From Caprimulgus europaeus (Eukaryota; Chordata; Aves; Caprimulgiformes; Caprimulgidae): a DNA stretch of 64,000 nucleotides. The notes beneath the pieces were generated by a model. It saw nothing but the letters and a program-made list of their open reading frames with translations. It searched no databases and was not told where the DNA came from. The DNA is taken from contig OU015526.1 of the NCBI GenBank assembly GCA_907165065.1, positions 70,331,723 to 70,395,722 on the forward strand. The letters run 5' to 3'. The position numbers and the translations under genes were made by a program. Below, piece after piece: positions 49,072 through 62,335 of this stretch (positions are counted from its first letter, which is position 1; every line of letters starts with the position of its first letter).

Positions 49072-52000
49072 ACATCCCAGTCACCCATAGATCTGGATGC
49101 CTTCATAATTCAATATCAATGGCAGCATTCAGGATTAGCACAGAACCATCTTGGAGCTATCAGAACTTGACAGACAAAACTGCGTGTCAAGAAAGTATCT
49201 ATATTAGGTAAGACAGGGCTGAAACCAAAAGGAACAGCAAAACATGGTACTCGGCACCAACAGCAAACCAGTTGGATACAAAAATGCAAAACTGTTTGAC
49301 ACAAAGTCAGCTCTAGTTACGTCCACCAAATCTTAAAATGCAAAACCTGTTGTTGTTCCTTCTAAATCCAAGATGTTTCTACAGAAAACCACATTAGTAT
49401 TGAGGACGAGGTATTAACCAGGACAAATTGCCAAATAAATCCATGGAGCTGCTGCAGGACTGACTAAGCCCTCATGGACTTCTAACTCCTTGGAAAAGAG
49501 ATGCACATGTGTGAGAAAAGATGTACATGGAAGGAGTTGCGTCCAACAAACCCTGTCTGAGCTGAGCTGGCATCAAATTCTGCAGTGTTTCCTGAACTAT
49601 TTGCATGGATATTTTTTAGGTTGAGATGTTGCAGCCACACGTTACCATGCACAACTGATGTCTATACAAGAGCTATTTTCCTAGAAGGGAAAAAAATCCA
49701 CCTATAATAGTTAATTATATTGACTAGTATATTGTATCGATTTTTGAGTTTAATGTACACAAATAAGGGAGATTCGTACTCAACTTGTTAAATAAGCTAA
49801 ACCCTGTAGGAGGATGTTCAATGAATTTCCTAGGAAATAAGAATATTTCATGAATATCATTACGTGGAGCACAGAAATACACAAGAAGCCATTTAGCATA
49901 ATAAAATTCCAACTCTGTTAAGCCCCTTGAAGCTTACCACAATTTTAAAACAAGAAGATTTCTCCACTCTCATAAAATCCCAAACCAGAATACAAACACC
50001 ACAAACAGCAGACATCCATCCATCCATCCAGATGCTTCTCAGATATTTGCCATTTACAATTTGTACTCTATAGAAATCCATTGAAAAAAGAAAAAATTAA
50101 AAAAGAAAAGTTGATTTAGTATGTGTGCAAGTCAAAGGAAAAATGTGTCTGCTTTCCTGACTGCCCAATTTCCGTTTTCTCATGTGCTCCAGAAATCATA
50201 CTGGAAACAACGCGTATGCCATAAGTCTCTGTGAGGACTTGGCTTTTCATGAGCAATTATGGCTTGCATAGATACACCACCATCAGTTTTGGGAGCTGGA
50301 ATCTTCCTTATTCACAACCAGTTACAACTGATACTATCTATTAAAAAGAATTAGAAAAGGTAGAAATTTAACTAAACTGCAGATTAAATAATTTTACATA
50401 TCTTGTAATTGTGCTAGTCCAGATCTGTGACTGAATAACAAGGCTGATGGAATTGCTAATATAATCCATATAACTATGATCTTTGGCTTTTAAATACAAA
50501 TGAATCACACAATCTTTGACACTAAAGACAGAAATGTCTTGGTTTGGCATTCACGCTGACAATTTTTTTCAAACACAAGAGGCAGGTAGTACTCTGATGA
50601 AGAGCCAGTTGTGAGTTGCAGTCTGGCTGCCCACTTGAAGTACATTTTCCCTGAAGCACTATGCCCCTCTCCCTCTTGTGTACACAGAAAACAGCACACC
50701 ATGCAACTCCCGAGCTGCAGTTCATCTTGAAAGCTCTCTTTAGATTGCTACTTATCCTTGTTCTCCACATGTTGCAAATTCTTTGGCTCAAGTATAACTC
50801 TCATGAGATGCTGCAGTGTCATAATGAATGTTTGCTTATTAAATGAAAGACTGATTTTAAATCAAGAGCCTTTTTATTAAAAAATGGATCTGTCAAATCC
50901 CCAATCTTCCATTACTAATCAATTTCAACACTGCACTTTCCATCAGCTCTGCAGGACAGAGAAATGCTTTTGTCTTTATTTTCATGGGAAATTCAGTTAT
51001 CCCTTCACAAATTAGCAATATTAAAGTGTTTCTATTATGATTAGTAGGACAAGGCATGCACGGAAACCTCATAATTTCTCTCCTTTTCTGCTTCTACTTT
51101 GAGTTGCACAGTTCTGTTTGATAAAGATGCTGGTCAGTAAGGCCGAGCAAGACAAGCAACTGGAGTGCCAGGGAGTTGTACAGCACATAGCCCGGCAACT
51201 CTCATTAGTATTGCTGGAACCATGCACTAAAAGTGCCTCCAGCTCAACTTTGGTAATTTACCTCTATGGATGTGATTGAGATGACTATCAGTACTGACTT
51301 TATTTTTTTCCATGTAAACCATGTAGCTACTCTACAAAATAGAAAATATGTAAATCCCATGATTTAACTTTACACAGCAATTCTGTACTAAGCTGCACTA
51401 TGTCCCAGAAGGTTTTGCCACTAGATCATTATTTACTAATGGGCTGTAGGATAGCAATAGAACATAACCTCCAAAGGCACCAAGATGAATATTTAATCCA
51501 GAGTTTCTGCCTGTTAATATTTTATTAAAGCCTGGCTATTTTCCACCATCCTGAAAATACTAAATTCCATTAATGATAATTGTGAATCTCAAGGGATTCA
51601 GATTTTAGCAGCTTCTGGATATTACAATAATTCCTATGCTGTTCACCAAAACCAAAGATAGTGCTATTTGCAGCTTCAAGCCCCAGTATTTATTTGTTAA
51701 TAATTTTCTTTCAACCAAATCAGTACAGGGTAGGAAGTGGGCTCAGAACTCACATTAATAGTAATATTACACAAATATTTATTTTTTTGAAATACAACAA
51801 GCAGCCTCCAATTCCCTTGTGGTGTGATAAATAAGATGCACGTCCTTTCACTGTTGTGAATGGAGCCAGCTCTCGCAAATGATCGCTCTTCACTCATCCA
51901 GGTAACATTAACTGGATATCACAGCCTGCTTTTTTCTGGCCTATGCAAAACCATATACATGATGATGGTGCCAGCAACAACGCAATAGGCACTAAATTAA

Positions 52001-54771
52001 ATTTTGTAGATCAAGTCTAGCAGAAAAACCTTTCCCTGTGCTTTTCTATGACTATAAGACTAATCTCCAATGACTTTATTGAATGTCTTTCACAGATATT
52101 CAATTAACTAAAACAATAAAACAAAGCAAGGCAGTTTATTGCCTTGGGAACAGCAAATTTCCTTCTTCCTTCATTACAAAGGTACTGGAAACAGAAAACT
52201 ACTTCTTGCTAGTCCTCTAGGACTGGGACGAAAAGAAAATAGTTAAGCAAATGTTCAGGATCACTACACATACTAAAAATTCTTAAAACTTCCTTAAGCC
52301 ATTAAGTTGCACAAGTAATCGCACTAAGAATTTTTCTGCTATTTTTTTAAAAAAGCACTTCTACACCATTTAGAGAACTTTTCAGTAATTGCCATGAGCA
52401 AACCAAGATGTGTCTAGCAAGAGATGGAAACCCAGCTACATAGGCTGCCTGAGAACTGGAAACCTTTTTAAAGTGAAAGTTCCACCATTTAGAAAACAAA
52501 GGATTCGGTATTTTATACTTAAATTCCTTGCCAGAACAGTGGCGTTGACAGTTTCATTCAGATAGTGGTGTAAACTGCAGAGTCATCTAAGCTGCATTTG
52601 ATGAGCAAGTGTTTATCATATCTGGTAGCTTTTGAACTAAAAGTAGATATTAAAAAAAAAAATATTCAATATCTATTTACATTCATGCTTACCTGTCACT
52701 AGGAACAGTATTAATGTATGTAAAATCAAGTATATTTTGTTTTGAAGGCTAAATCTACTGAGGGTAGAAGTTACATAATTGCTACACACGTTTCATTAAC
52801 GAGCTTAGTTTAGACACAGATTTTACCATATCATGCTTTCTACCTAAGTAACAAACAGAATGTATCTATTACTTTCATTTTCTAGGAGAATATTAGCATT
52901 CAGCACACACTTTATATGAAATATATGCCTTTCTGTGTTAACATATTTTAGATATTTTGTGTGTCTACATATATGTATTTAAATTTTATAGGCAAAATGA
53001 TCCCCATGTACTATTCACTTTTCACTCTGTACCATATGGTACATTTACGTGTAAGACTAATCCCATTCTGAAGACATATAATAACCCATTTGTTATCACT
53101 CTAATGTCTCATAAATGTTTGCAATATCTTAGTTATATTTAATTGCTAAATATGCTAAATTTTTGTTTGTACTTTTAAGTTCTTCCTGACATTACAGGTG
53201 TTCAGGCCTTGATCTAATGCCCACTTCAGTAAATAAAAGCTTTTGTTTACCTAAATGAAGTAGGTAAGTCCAGTTTCATTGTCCTTCAGAGTGCAAACTG
53301 TCCTTCCCTCACCAAAATTCAAGTTTTTTACTGTGTTTCAGCACATGGCGAGTGGGTGCTTCATTTCAGAAACCTCTCACTTGAACGTCAACTTCTGTGA
53401 AGATACTTTTGCTTGGCAATTAAAGCATTATGTGTTCCCATGAGAAATTATTTCATTTAAAAAGAGAAAATAAATTTTCTTAATCTTTTGCTTTGTATTT
53501 TTCTTCAGCAGTCTTGCACTATTTCTACATTTAATTCCAATGTCAGTAAAAGGAAGATTTTTTTTTTGTCACAGAATAAATAAAAGATTCCTTTCCGTTC
53601 CTGGTCACACACATGAAGACACAAAAATAAACTGACAAGTTGCTCTCAAAAAGAAACAAGTAACAGAGTTTTGGGGTTTTTTTCCTACATATATCACTGA
53701 GGAAAGGGAAGAGGAGACAGAGGACAAACCAGTAAATATTCTGTCTCATTTCAGTATTCAAAATATTTTCAGAGTAGTGACTAAGACCAGAACAGCGTCA
53801 GCAATTTAGATTGAAAGGGGTAGGTAGGAAACTGATAATGTGCAAGAATAAAGTAAACATGCAGAGACTTTTACATACTTTCATCATGAATCTTGCGATA
53901 TTCAGCACAAAATGACCTTAAACAGCAGTTCTGATGTAACAGCTGATCAGTTTAATAGATGCTAAGCATTTTGCCCCGTTGTGACGAGTGACATACGGGG
54001 GCCTTTTATTCCAGATGAGAACTGCATTTTTGACCACAAAAAGGACTCATACAGAATTTCATGCATAGGCAGACTCTTAAATGCTATGGTCTATTAATTA
54101 TTCAGACAAGGTAGGAAGTTACGCAGGGTTGCATTAAATACTGTCACAGTGTGTGGGAGCAAAACCACATACAGAGCATTTGACTGATGGTATGTGGCAA
54201 AGCTCTCACACATACTCATGAAGTAGACAGTTGATATTGGCAAGAATGATCATTAATTAAAACACAGAACTGAAAGATGCTTATCTAGAATGCCATTAGC
54301 TACAAAGCAGGGATGGGGTGAAGCTGAAGGATATATGAAGAGCTAATGGTCTATGGCGGGCTTCTACAGATCCTGTCCCTGATAAAGGTTTTGCTTCTGA
54401 AAGATAAGAAAGTGGCAGAAAAGAGAATTCACTTGCTGGGGCACTTTTCAATTTGCTTTCTGACTAGGACTACAGCAGGAAGATATATGGAATGGATAAA
54501 CTGTACTATAAAAATTGAGAGATACATTTAAATGTTTCCCTATAAGACATTTTTACTTTAAATACTCAGAGTAATAAGTATCGTTACTTCCATAAGTGAA
54601 CATGCCTTACATATTATATTACACTTAGGTATTTATGCCATTTTGTGCACTCTGAGTTGAAATGTTACAAGTCTGGGAGGAAAAGCAGTCCTCCACTGAA
54701 AATAGTACAAGATTATCACTGATTTTATTAAGAGAAGGATTTTGTTTTATACCTACTTGATAATATTTATG

Positions 54772-54789
54772 TATGTGTGTGTGTGTGTA
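54772..54789. repeat. (TG)n microsatellite
   Basis: Roughly eight TG dinucleotides, interrupted at the left by TATG. Confidence 0.85.
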
Positions 54790-55798
54790 TTAGTATGCAT
54801 GGCCAAGTTGCATATTTAAGTATAGCCTACCATTAATAACTGTAGTTATATGCTAAATTGCTTTATATGTAAAAGCACACACACCTAAAACATAGTTTTA
54901 AAATATTCACAATAATCTTTACATATATTCATATTACCTTTACCTCTTTGTACTTTTTCATTTACTTTTTCAGAATCACTACACAGAACTTTAATAAGTA
55001 GTTATGTAAAGCTTATAATATTGAGCAGAATAGTGTATAACTGAGAGAAAAAAAGCTCTTACTTAAATAGCTAATTGTTAAAAACAAAACAAAGTAACAC
55101 ACTTTTGTGTGCTTGAGTCCATTCAAAGATGCTGAAGATCTTGTGATAAAAGTAAATAACATTGAGATGACTTTTAGACAGAATGCAAGCTGCTTGATGA
55201 ATCCGAGTGTGACATGATTATTCAATTATGTCTGTATTGTTTGTAGATGGATCAAAATCCTTTTAGTTCCACAGAGCCATCCAATATAAGATTTTAAGGG
55301 GTTTTTGCATATTTTTTCATGTAAAAAAAAGATACTGTATCATATTTTCCTCAGATACCTATACTCTCTTTTTTATAGTTTATTTACCTATCTGAAAGTA
55401 AGGAAAAGTTGCACGATGATGATATAAACACTTTTGTGATGACTTGTATAATCTACACTCAACATCTGTGAATAAATGTTAATTTCTAATTTACATAGCT
55501 ATGTAGGTAGGAAAATAAGTAAAAAAATAATTTATTCTTCCATGCTGTAACACCCCTCTTATTCCTCTGCAAACTATCAACAGCTACATTAACAAACTGC
55601 TCAAGACTGCTACGATGAATAAGAAACACAAAGTACATCCATACACAAATACTTGCTCCTAATTTCTTTAGTTTAGTGTCTAACTAAATAATATAATTAA
55701 AAAAAAATAAACAACAACAAAAACCCAAAAAACAACAAAAAGTGGTCATAATATTTGGAAAAATAGTTACTCATGCTTTATAAGTAATTTAAAAAAAT

Positions 55799-56425
55799 AT
55801 CACAGAATCACAGAATGGCAGGGGTTGGAAGGGATGTCAGGAGACCATCCAGTCCAACCCCCCTGTGAAAGGTTCCACAGGAAAGCATCCAGGTGGGTTT
55901 TGAATGTCTCCAGAGAAGGAGACTCCACAACCTCTCTGGGCAGCCTGTCCCAGGGCTCTGGCACCCTCACAGTAAAGAAGTTTTTCCTTAGGTTTGTGTG
56001 GAACTTTTGGTGTTCCAGTTTTTGCCCATTGCCCCTTGTCCTGTCACTGGGTACTACTGAACAAAGCCTGGCCCCATCCATTTGGCCCCCACACTTCAGG
56101 TATTTATAGACATTGATAAGATCCCCCCTCAGCCTTCTCTTCTCCAGGCTGAAGAGTCCCAGCTCTCTCAGCCTCTCCTCATACGGGAGCTGCTCCAGGC
56201 CCCTTGTCATCTTTGTGGCCTCTACTGGACTCTTTACAGAAGATCCCTATCCCTCTTGAACTGAGGAGCCCAGAACTGGACACAGTACTCTAGATGTGGC
56301 CTCACCAGGGCAGAGTAGAGGAGGAGGAGAACCTTCCTTGACCTGCTGGCCATGCTCTTTTTAATGCACCCCAGGATACTGTTGGTCTTCCTGGCCCCAA
56401 GGACACACTGCTGGCTCATAACCAG
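55799..56425 (-). mobile_element. CR1 LINE, 5'-truncated, minus strand
   Basis: On the plus strand it opens with CACAGAATCACAGAATGGCA and CAGTCCAACCCCCCT, the reverse complement of the CR1 3' end and tail. Reading on the minus strand it encodes the C-terminal end of the ORF2 reverse transcriptase. The sequence runs from about YSALVRPHLEYCVQFWAPQF near 56300 through [15 protein letters not shown] near 56150 to [16 protein letters not shown] near 55880. The frame is broken between 56234 and 56210 by two stops and a one-base slip. Truncation lies near 56425. The element is 627 bp, a typical dead-on-arrival copy. Confidence 0.93.
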
Positions 56426-56437
56426 CCTGCCATACAC
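55800..56437 (-). pseudogene. CR1 ORF2 C-terminal remnant
   Basis: Two frames, 56234-56437 and 55800-56210, together cover the last part of CR1 ORF2 downstream of the palm domain. No catalytic motif is included. A frame change near 56215-56235 separates them. The first few codons at 56426-56437 fall outside the element. No function is expected. Confidence 0.85.
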
Positions 56438-57934
56438 AATAATAGAGGATTAGTTCTTTAAAAAATTATTAACTTTTTAAATTTCAGATTTTTACAGGTT
56501 TTGGGGTTTTTTTGTTGCTTTTGTTTGTTTGTTTTAAAGCTAATTTTGAATTTATAGAGGCAACTTTAACCTTACCTTTCAAATGGAAGAAGCATGTAAA
56601 TGTATACATGCTTAACAGAGATAAAGGAAAGAACAACCATTCAAAATTTAAAAGCCAACAAAAACAATCCCCAATCCTCCTTCCAGAAAATTATATCTAT
56701 AGAAAAAAATATTTATTTAAAAAACAAAATCAAAATAGAATATATGACTGACATTGCCAAAATTATCTTTTACTAAAATTGGAAAAATACAAATCCTACC
56801 AGCCACCACTAAAACAGATGACAAAAGTGAGGCTTGATTGTCAGTTTAGGTGAATATACAAGGGATTATTTTGTACCTGCCCTCCTCACTAGGAATGCAA
56901 GGGGAAACAAAAAAACCCACAACCCAAACCAAACCAAAATCAACAAACCACTAATGTGCTAAAAACTCTGAATTGCTGTAAGAATGTGAGCACTAAACTG
57001 AACTTCTCTAACAGTTCAAATGTTAAGCAAAAGCAAAGAATAAATCTGTAGCACTGAAGAATTTTTTTTTTTAATATCACTAATAAACAGGTAAAATACG
57101 AAAGCACTAATCTGACACTGTAAGAAAATTATAAACAGTTTTTTTGCCCCCCTCTCCAGAATGCACATTTCTTTAAACTGTAAATAAAAATTACTGATGT
57201 TTTCCCTTCAGAAATCTTGGGAGCTTTAGTGCCTTGCTCTCCTTTCACAGAGTGGTACAGAGCTCTTGTTACACCATTCATCATTGATATGAAGTTGGCT
57301 TGTTGGAACAGAGTATTGCTTCTGATCTGTCCTTGATATACATATGTACACATTTGCTGGTCTCTCTATGCTTAGTTACTACACGAATAAGAAATACTAT
57401 CAGTGGACCTATATTCAATCCCTTCCTGAACGATTGTGGAATACAAACTAAAATCTAATTATTTTTTTAAGGAAATTATCAATAGGAATGCTACCAGCTT
57501 CAGACAACACGTCTTGGCACTCTTGGGAAAGACTGTTTAATACACTAAAGAACAGAGACACACACACACACATCTCCCAGTCACAGCAAGGAAGAAGTAT
57601 CCCATTTCCTGCTGACAGCTGCTAGAGACTCACCAAAAGCCGCGAGAGATTCATTAAGGCAGCTTCTGCCAGAGAAATGCCACAAAATTAACAGCTAGTC
57701 CATGTCAAAAGTGGGGAAGTAGCACCAAAATAAACACCTGAAGCATTATTCTTTCTATTTTTAAATCAAAACTCTTTTATGGTAAAAAGATATCCAGGCA
57801 AGCAGAGGTCTCAATAAGCCACCACAGTAACTAGGGATCTTCTCTGTTTGCTTCCCCATTTGAAAATTGAAATATCAAGTGTGATAAACTTAAACAAGCC
57901 AGTCAAACCAATCTTCCTAACAGAAGTTCACTTT
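56426..57934. other. Unique DNA between two head-to-head CR1 copies
   Basis: No gene was recognised. It holds a T/G-rich tract at 56497-56535 (TTTTGGGGTTTTTTTGTTG), an A/C-rich tract at 56908-56950, a T run near 57061-57073, and a (CA)n run of about eight units at 57557-57572. Confidence 0.6.
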
Positions 57935-59062
57935 GAGTACAGAAACTTTTCCTTTCAAAGAAAATGGAATATTTTCTGCTGCCCCTCAGGAATCCCAGGC
58001 CCTGGCGTTAAGAGAGGAAGTCTGGAGAGAGGAAGACTTTCCCTTGGTCGAGGAGAATTGGGTTAGGGACCATTTAGCTAAATTCAACGCTCACAAATCT
58101 ACGGGCCCCAATGGGATGCACCCTCAAGTGCTGAGGGACCTGGTGGATGTCACTACAGGATCTCTTTCCATCATCTTTGAAAGGTCATGGAGGATGGGAG
58201 AGGTGCCCAAGGACTGGAGGAAAGCCAACGTCACTCCAGTCTTCAAATAGGGCTAGAAGGAGGACCTGGAAAACTACAGGCCTCACCCCCATCCCTGGGA
58301 AGGTGATGGAACAGTTCATTCTGGAGGCCATCTCTGAGCATGTAGAGGAAAAGAAGGTTATAGGGAACAGTCAACATGGATTCACTAAAGGGAAATCATG
58401 TCTAACCAGTTTGATAGCCTTCTGTGATGGCATAACTGGCTGGGTGGATGAGGGGAAAGCAGTGGATGTTGTCTACCTTGACTTCAGCTGGGCTTTTGAC
58501 ACTGTCTCCAGAAACATCCTTATAGGTAAGCTTAGGAAGTGTGGGTTAGATGAGGGGACAGTGAGGTGGGTGAAGAACTGGCTCGATGGCAGAGCTCAGA
58601 GGTTTTTAATCAGCAGTGAAGTCTAGTTGGAGGCCTGTGGTGAGTGGTGTTCCTCAAGGGTCAGTACTTGGTCCAGTCCTATTCAATATATTCACCAGTG
58701 ACTTGGATGAAGGGACTGAGTGTACCCTCACCAAGTTTGCTGGTGACACTAAACCTGGAGAAACAGCTGATGCACAGAAAGGCTGTGCTGCCATTCAGTA
58801 AGATCTGGACAGGCTGGAGAGTTGGGCACAGAGGAACCTGGTGAAGTTGAATAAGGGCAAGTGTAGGGTCCTGCACCTGGGGAGGAATAACCCCAAGCAC
58901 AAGTACGGTTTGGGGGTTGACCTGCTGGAAAGCAGCCATGCCAAGAAGGACCTGGGAGTACTGATAGATTCAGAAGAGCATGGCCAGCAGGTAGAGGGAG
59001 GCTCTCCTCCTTCTCTACTCTGCCCTGGTGAGGCCACATCTGAAGTACTGTGCCAGTTCTGA
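57933..59062 (+). pseudogene. CR1 ORF2 reverse-transcriptase remnant
   Basis: Three frames are used in turn. Frame 57933-58250 has HKSTGPNGMHPQVLRDL and RKANVTPVFK, then two in-frame stops (58248-58250 and 58254-58256). Frame 58147-58626, after a frame change near 58283, has the motif A region VVYLDFSWAFDTVS. Frame 58616-58801 has the motif B region [14 protein letters not shown] and motif C. Motif C reads FAGDTK: the first aspartate of the expected FADD pair is glycine (codon 58742-58744), so a catalytic residue is lost. A stop at 58799-58801 interrupts the same frame, which then continues through CRVLHLGRNNPKHKYGLG. In the intact family the enzyme primes reverse transcription at nicked chromosomal DNA. 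This copy cannot make active enzyme. Confidence 0.9.
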
Positions 59063-59530
59063 GCCCCCCAGTTCAAGAGAGACAGGGAACTTCTGGAGAG
59101 AGTCCAGGAGAGGGTTACAAAGATGATTAGGGGCTGGAGCATCTTTCTCATGAGAACAGACTGAGAGAGATGGATCTGTTTAGCCTGGAGAAGAGAAGGC
59201 TGAGAGGGGATCTTATCAATGCTTATAAAAATCTAAAGGACAGGTGTCAAGAGGATGGGGCCAGACTCTTTTCAGTGGTGGCCAGCGATAGGACAGGAGG
59301 CAATGGGCACAAGCTGGAGCACAAGAGGTTCCACTTACATATGAGGTAAATCTTCCTGTGAAGGTGCCAGAGCACTGGCTGCCCAGAGAGGCTGTGGAGT
59401 CTCCTCTGGAGACATTCAAAACCTGCCTGGATGCAGTCCTGTACAACTTGCTCTCAGTGACCCTGTTTTGGCAGGGGGTTGGACTAGATGATCTCCAGAG
59501 GTCCCTTCCAACCCCTGCCATTCTGTGACC
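57935..59530 (+). mobile_element. CR1 LINE, longest copy in the window, 5'-truncated
   Basis: About 1.6 kb on the plus strand, covering most of the reverse-transcriptase domain, the ORF2 C-terminus and the 3' untranslated end (GGGGGTTGGACTAGATGATC, then the terminal CCATTCTGTGA). The 5' boundary is uncertain: recognisable CR1 protein begins by 57980 and the frame is open from 57933. ORF1 and the endonuclease domain of ORF2 are absent, as expected for 5' truncation. The text at about 58965-58985 jumps straight into SMASR-equivalent sequence, whereas the copy at 62857-64000 has about 25-30 more residues there, so an internal deletion of roughly 75-85 bp is inferred. The element lies head-to-head with the minus-strand CR1 at 55799-56425. 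Confidence 0.93.
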
Positions 59531-62335
59531 TGTAACTTTGACACGATAATCAAAATAATTCAAGAACAAACATGCAAAGATTTTACCAATCTCATATGCA
59601 ATCCTGTACGAACAGCCAGTGATGTTAGGATCACTCAACTGTAATAGCAAAAAGTCAAATGAAACATCAGGTGGTATTTTTCTCCAGAGATATACAGGGC
59701 ATGGTGCAATTTGATCTGCTGCTTACTCTGTGATGCCCTGGGGATAAGGACCTTTTCTGTGGTTACACAAATTTCAGCATAGCCTGACCCTTGGCTCTGA
59801 CCTGGATTCCCAGTCACCATGAGAAATTCAGCAATGGAGCAAACGAGGGGTGTAACACTCCCTGACTGCACCCCACCAGCGCAGGCTGGTCCTGCATGCT
59901 GGAGAAGCAGAGCTGGAGAGGTTGTGCCATGGGACCTGGGCAGCATGAAGACCACATCAGCCACTCTGCTACGTGATACACAACTGGTGCTTCCCACTTG
60001 CTCTTACATTTAATCATCTGTGAAGCATGAAGGACTCACCTTAAATTCAAGAAGTCAAAGAGAGCAGGATCCAAGTGGCAAAACACAACAGACAGACAGG
60101 GGAATTTCTTTATCTTACCTATTACACTGGTGTCAAGGTTTCAGTCATCCACCCCACCTGGTACAAACTTCCTATTGCTGCTAACAGAAAGAACCAGCTG
60201 TTACAGCTGTTGCTTCACAATCATGACTACAGACATGCCAGCCAAACCATAATACAGCAAGGGGATTGCCAGCTGGGCTATTAAGTACTTTATTTGTCCC
60301 CCTCTGCTGTTTTCTGAAACTGAAATATGTTGTTGTTATGTACCCACTGACGTATACAAATACGTGGTTCAGCAAACACTTTGTTTGAAGATGTTCTGTT
60401 TTAAGTTAATAGAGAAGTAAAAATTGTGCAATCAATTTCTTTCCTATTTATTTGAGCGTTATGGAACTGTACCACATTACCAGTACAAGAGAGTATCTTA
60501 AGATTCCTACGGGTAGTAAGTGGCCCTTTGAGGATCTGAGCATTTCCCCCCCTCCAGACACTCTTCTTATTCTTCTGGTTGATCTAAACCTTACCAATTT
60601 CTTCCTCTTGAAGTAAAAAGCAGTCCAGCTCTCAGATGGCTTGTGCTTTCTGAGATTGAAGTGGAGGGAGAATGAGAGTCTGTCTGTCTCAGAACCTATT
60701 TCTGAATTCATTCACAGGCCCTCATTAAAGATAGAAGAGAATTATGAAGTCTGAGAAATAATGAAATACGAGTCTTTTCCAAACTGGTTTCACTATCCTA
60801 CCACACTCAAATATCCAATACCCATTGTGACACACTTTCTTCCACACTGATGAATTTTAATTTTTGTTGCTCAAGGGTAAAACTACAGGAAGGGCATGAG
60901 TGGTCATTATACCATGTACATATTAGAGTCTGCCTCTCTTTAAACTAGATGCCTGAATTAATAAGGTCCTTTTCCTGTACTGTGTTGCCGTACTGGCAAA
61001 TACTTTCTGACTGAGTAAAACTAAAGTGCAAAAAAGTGCTTTCCCAGCTGTCTTGTGAAGTCAAGATCAGAGAACAGCATGCAGGCTTTTGATATTTCAC
61101 ATCAGGATGCACATTCTCCAGGGGTCTCCATATTGCCAATGGAGAACACAATCCTTGACAGCCTTCAACATGGCAAGAGGGCAGAAAAATTCTCATCTCC
61201 CCCCCAGTGCACCCCACCCCCAAACAAATCACCAAGCATTACTGTCATATACAACAGAGCATTAAATAATACGTTACTTTTGGCAAATACAGTAGATTTA
61301 GCCTGGTGAAGGCCAATTTGCCCTGCCTCATATACCTGTATAAACACTTGAAACGTGGCTTCAGAATTCATGACTGCAATTACTAGCAGTTTGACCCCCA
61401 CAACTCTACACACCCTCCACTTTGAAGGCAGAAGATACTCCACAATGAAGATGGGATCGGATTTGTTAACATTGGCTTCAAAAGATAGGTTAAATTGTAA
61501 TAATATTTATCTTTTGCTGAAGACATAAAACCAGACATCTGCCAAAATAACGTCCATGACCTACTGATTTAAAGCAATCTAGGGTTTTTTTCTTTTCTTT
61601 ATTGCAGAGTAATAACTTTGCCATATGCTAAAAAAGTTGAGGTACAAAAGACAAATAAACTTTTAAGAGGTTTTTAAGTGGAAAAACGTAACACTATTTC
61701 TTCACAATAAACCAGCTTATTATATGATTACATCTATTTTCTATTTTTTAAATCAATGAATCAAAACACATTCTTGTGCTACAGAACTGAATATTCTGTC
61801 TGAGCACTATCTCAACAGGTGAACTCCAACTTCAGTGTAAAATACTTGAAGATGTATGACCATTTCATTATGCTGCAGCAATCTCTTAGCGAGTTGCCAA
61901 GAGCAAAACTGTCAGTCCATGTCACAGAGGTACTAATTTGCTGCTGTACAGTTTTCTGAACCACCTTTTCTAAATATAACTTGGGTATTCCAGCACAGCA
62001 ATAAATTTGACACAGAGAAGTATGTTGACTGTAGAGAAGCTGCCAGTAATTTTGCTTTCTAAGTGATCAGTCAATACTGCCTGATAAAAGCAGCAACAAG
62101 GGCAGCCTTTCAATATCAACCAATTTTATATCTTACCTTTTCCCAGGTGACTGGCTGCAATACCAGGTGAAAGACTGATGAAAAGTTTAAAACATGAGAT
62201 AAATGATAAAGGCCTGAAAATCTAATTAGCAAACAAAAACCCAGGGATAGCTATTAATTAGTGGAAAGACACAAGCCCTGGAAAGATACCTGTGGGTTCT
62301 CCTATCTTGACTATACAAGGAACCTCACTAAAAGA
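59531..62335. other. Non-coding DNA between CR1 copies, GC-richer at its left
   Basis: The first part (about 59740-60020) is GC-richer and supports overlapping frames on both strands (120 codons at 59635-59997 minus, 64 codons at 59819-60013 plus). I recognise no domain in either. The remainder is AT-rich with a C run near 61199-61206. No transposable element was recognised, but an old, diverged one in the GC-richer part is possible. Confidence 0.5.

Larger units (their letters stand above)
45619..55798. other. Unique AT-rich non-coding DNA between LTR copy E and the CR1-dense end
   Basis: No gene or transposable element was recognised in 10 kb. Simple repeats are an (AAAAC)n run at 49043-49070, a (CATC)n run near 50014-50032, a (TG)n run near 54772-54789, and an A/C-rich tract at 55706-55742. 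A short TGGGGTTTTTTT tract lies near 53670-53684. AT-rich near-palindromic TATATAGATCTCTATATA lies near 48620-48640. Open frames are all short. Confidence 0.6.

Noticed and set aside
50014..50032. Short (CATC)n run as a CRISPR-like or functional repeat
   Set aside because: Fewer than five uninterrupted 4-bp units, no spacers; an ordinary microsatellite.
58679..59151. Minus-strand frames of 86-118 codons
   Set aside because: They are antisense shadows of the plus-strand CR1 reverse-transcriptase sequence.
59635..59997. 120-codon minus-strand frame in GC-richer DNA
   Set aside because: No domain recognised; overlapping frames exist on both strands, as GC-rich sequence produces by chance.
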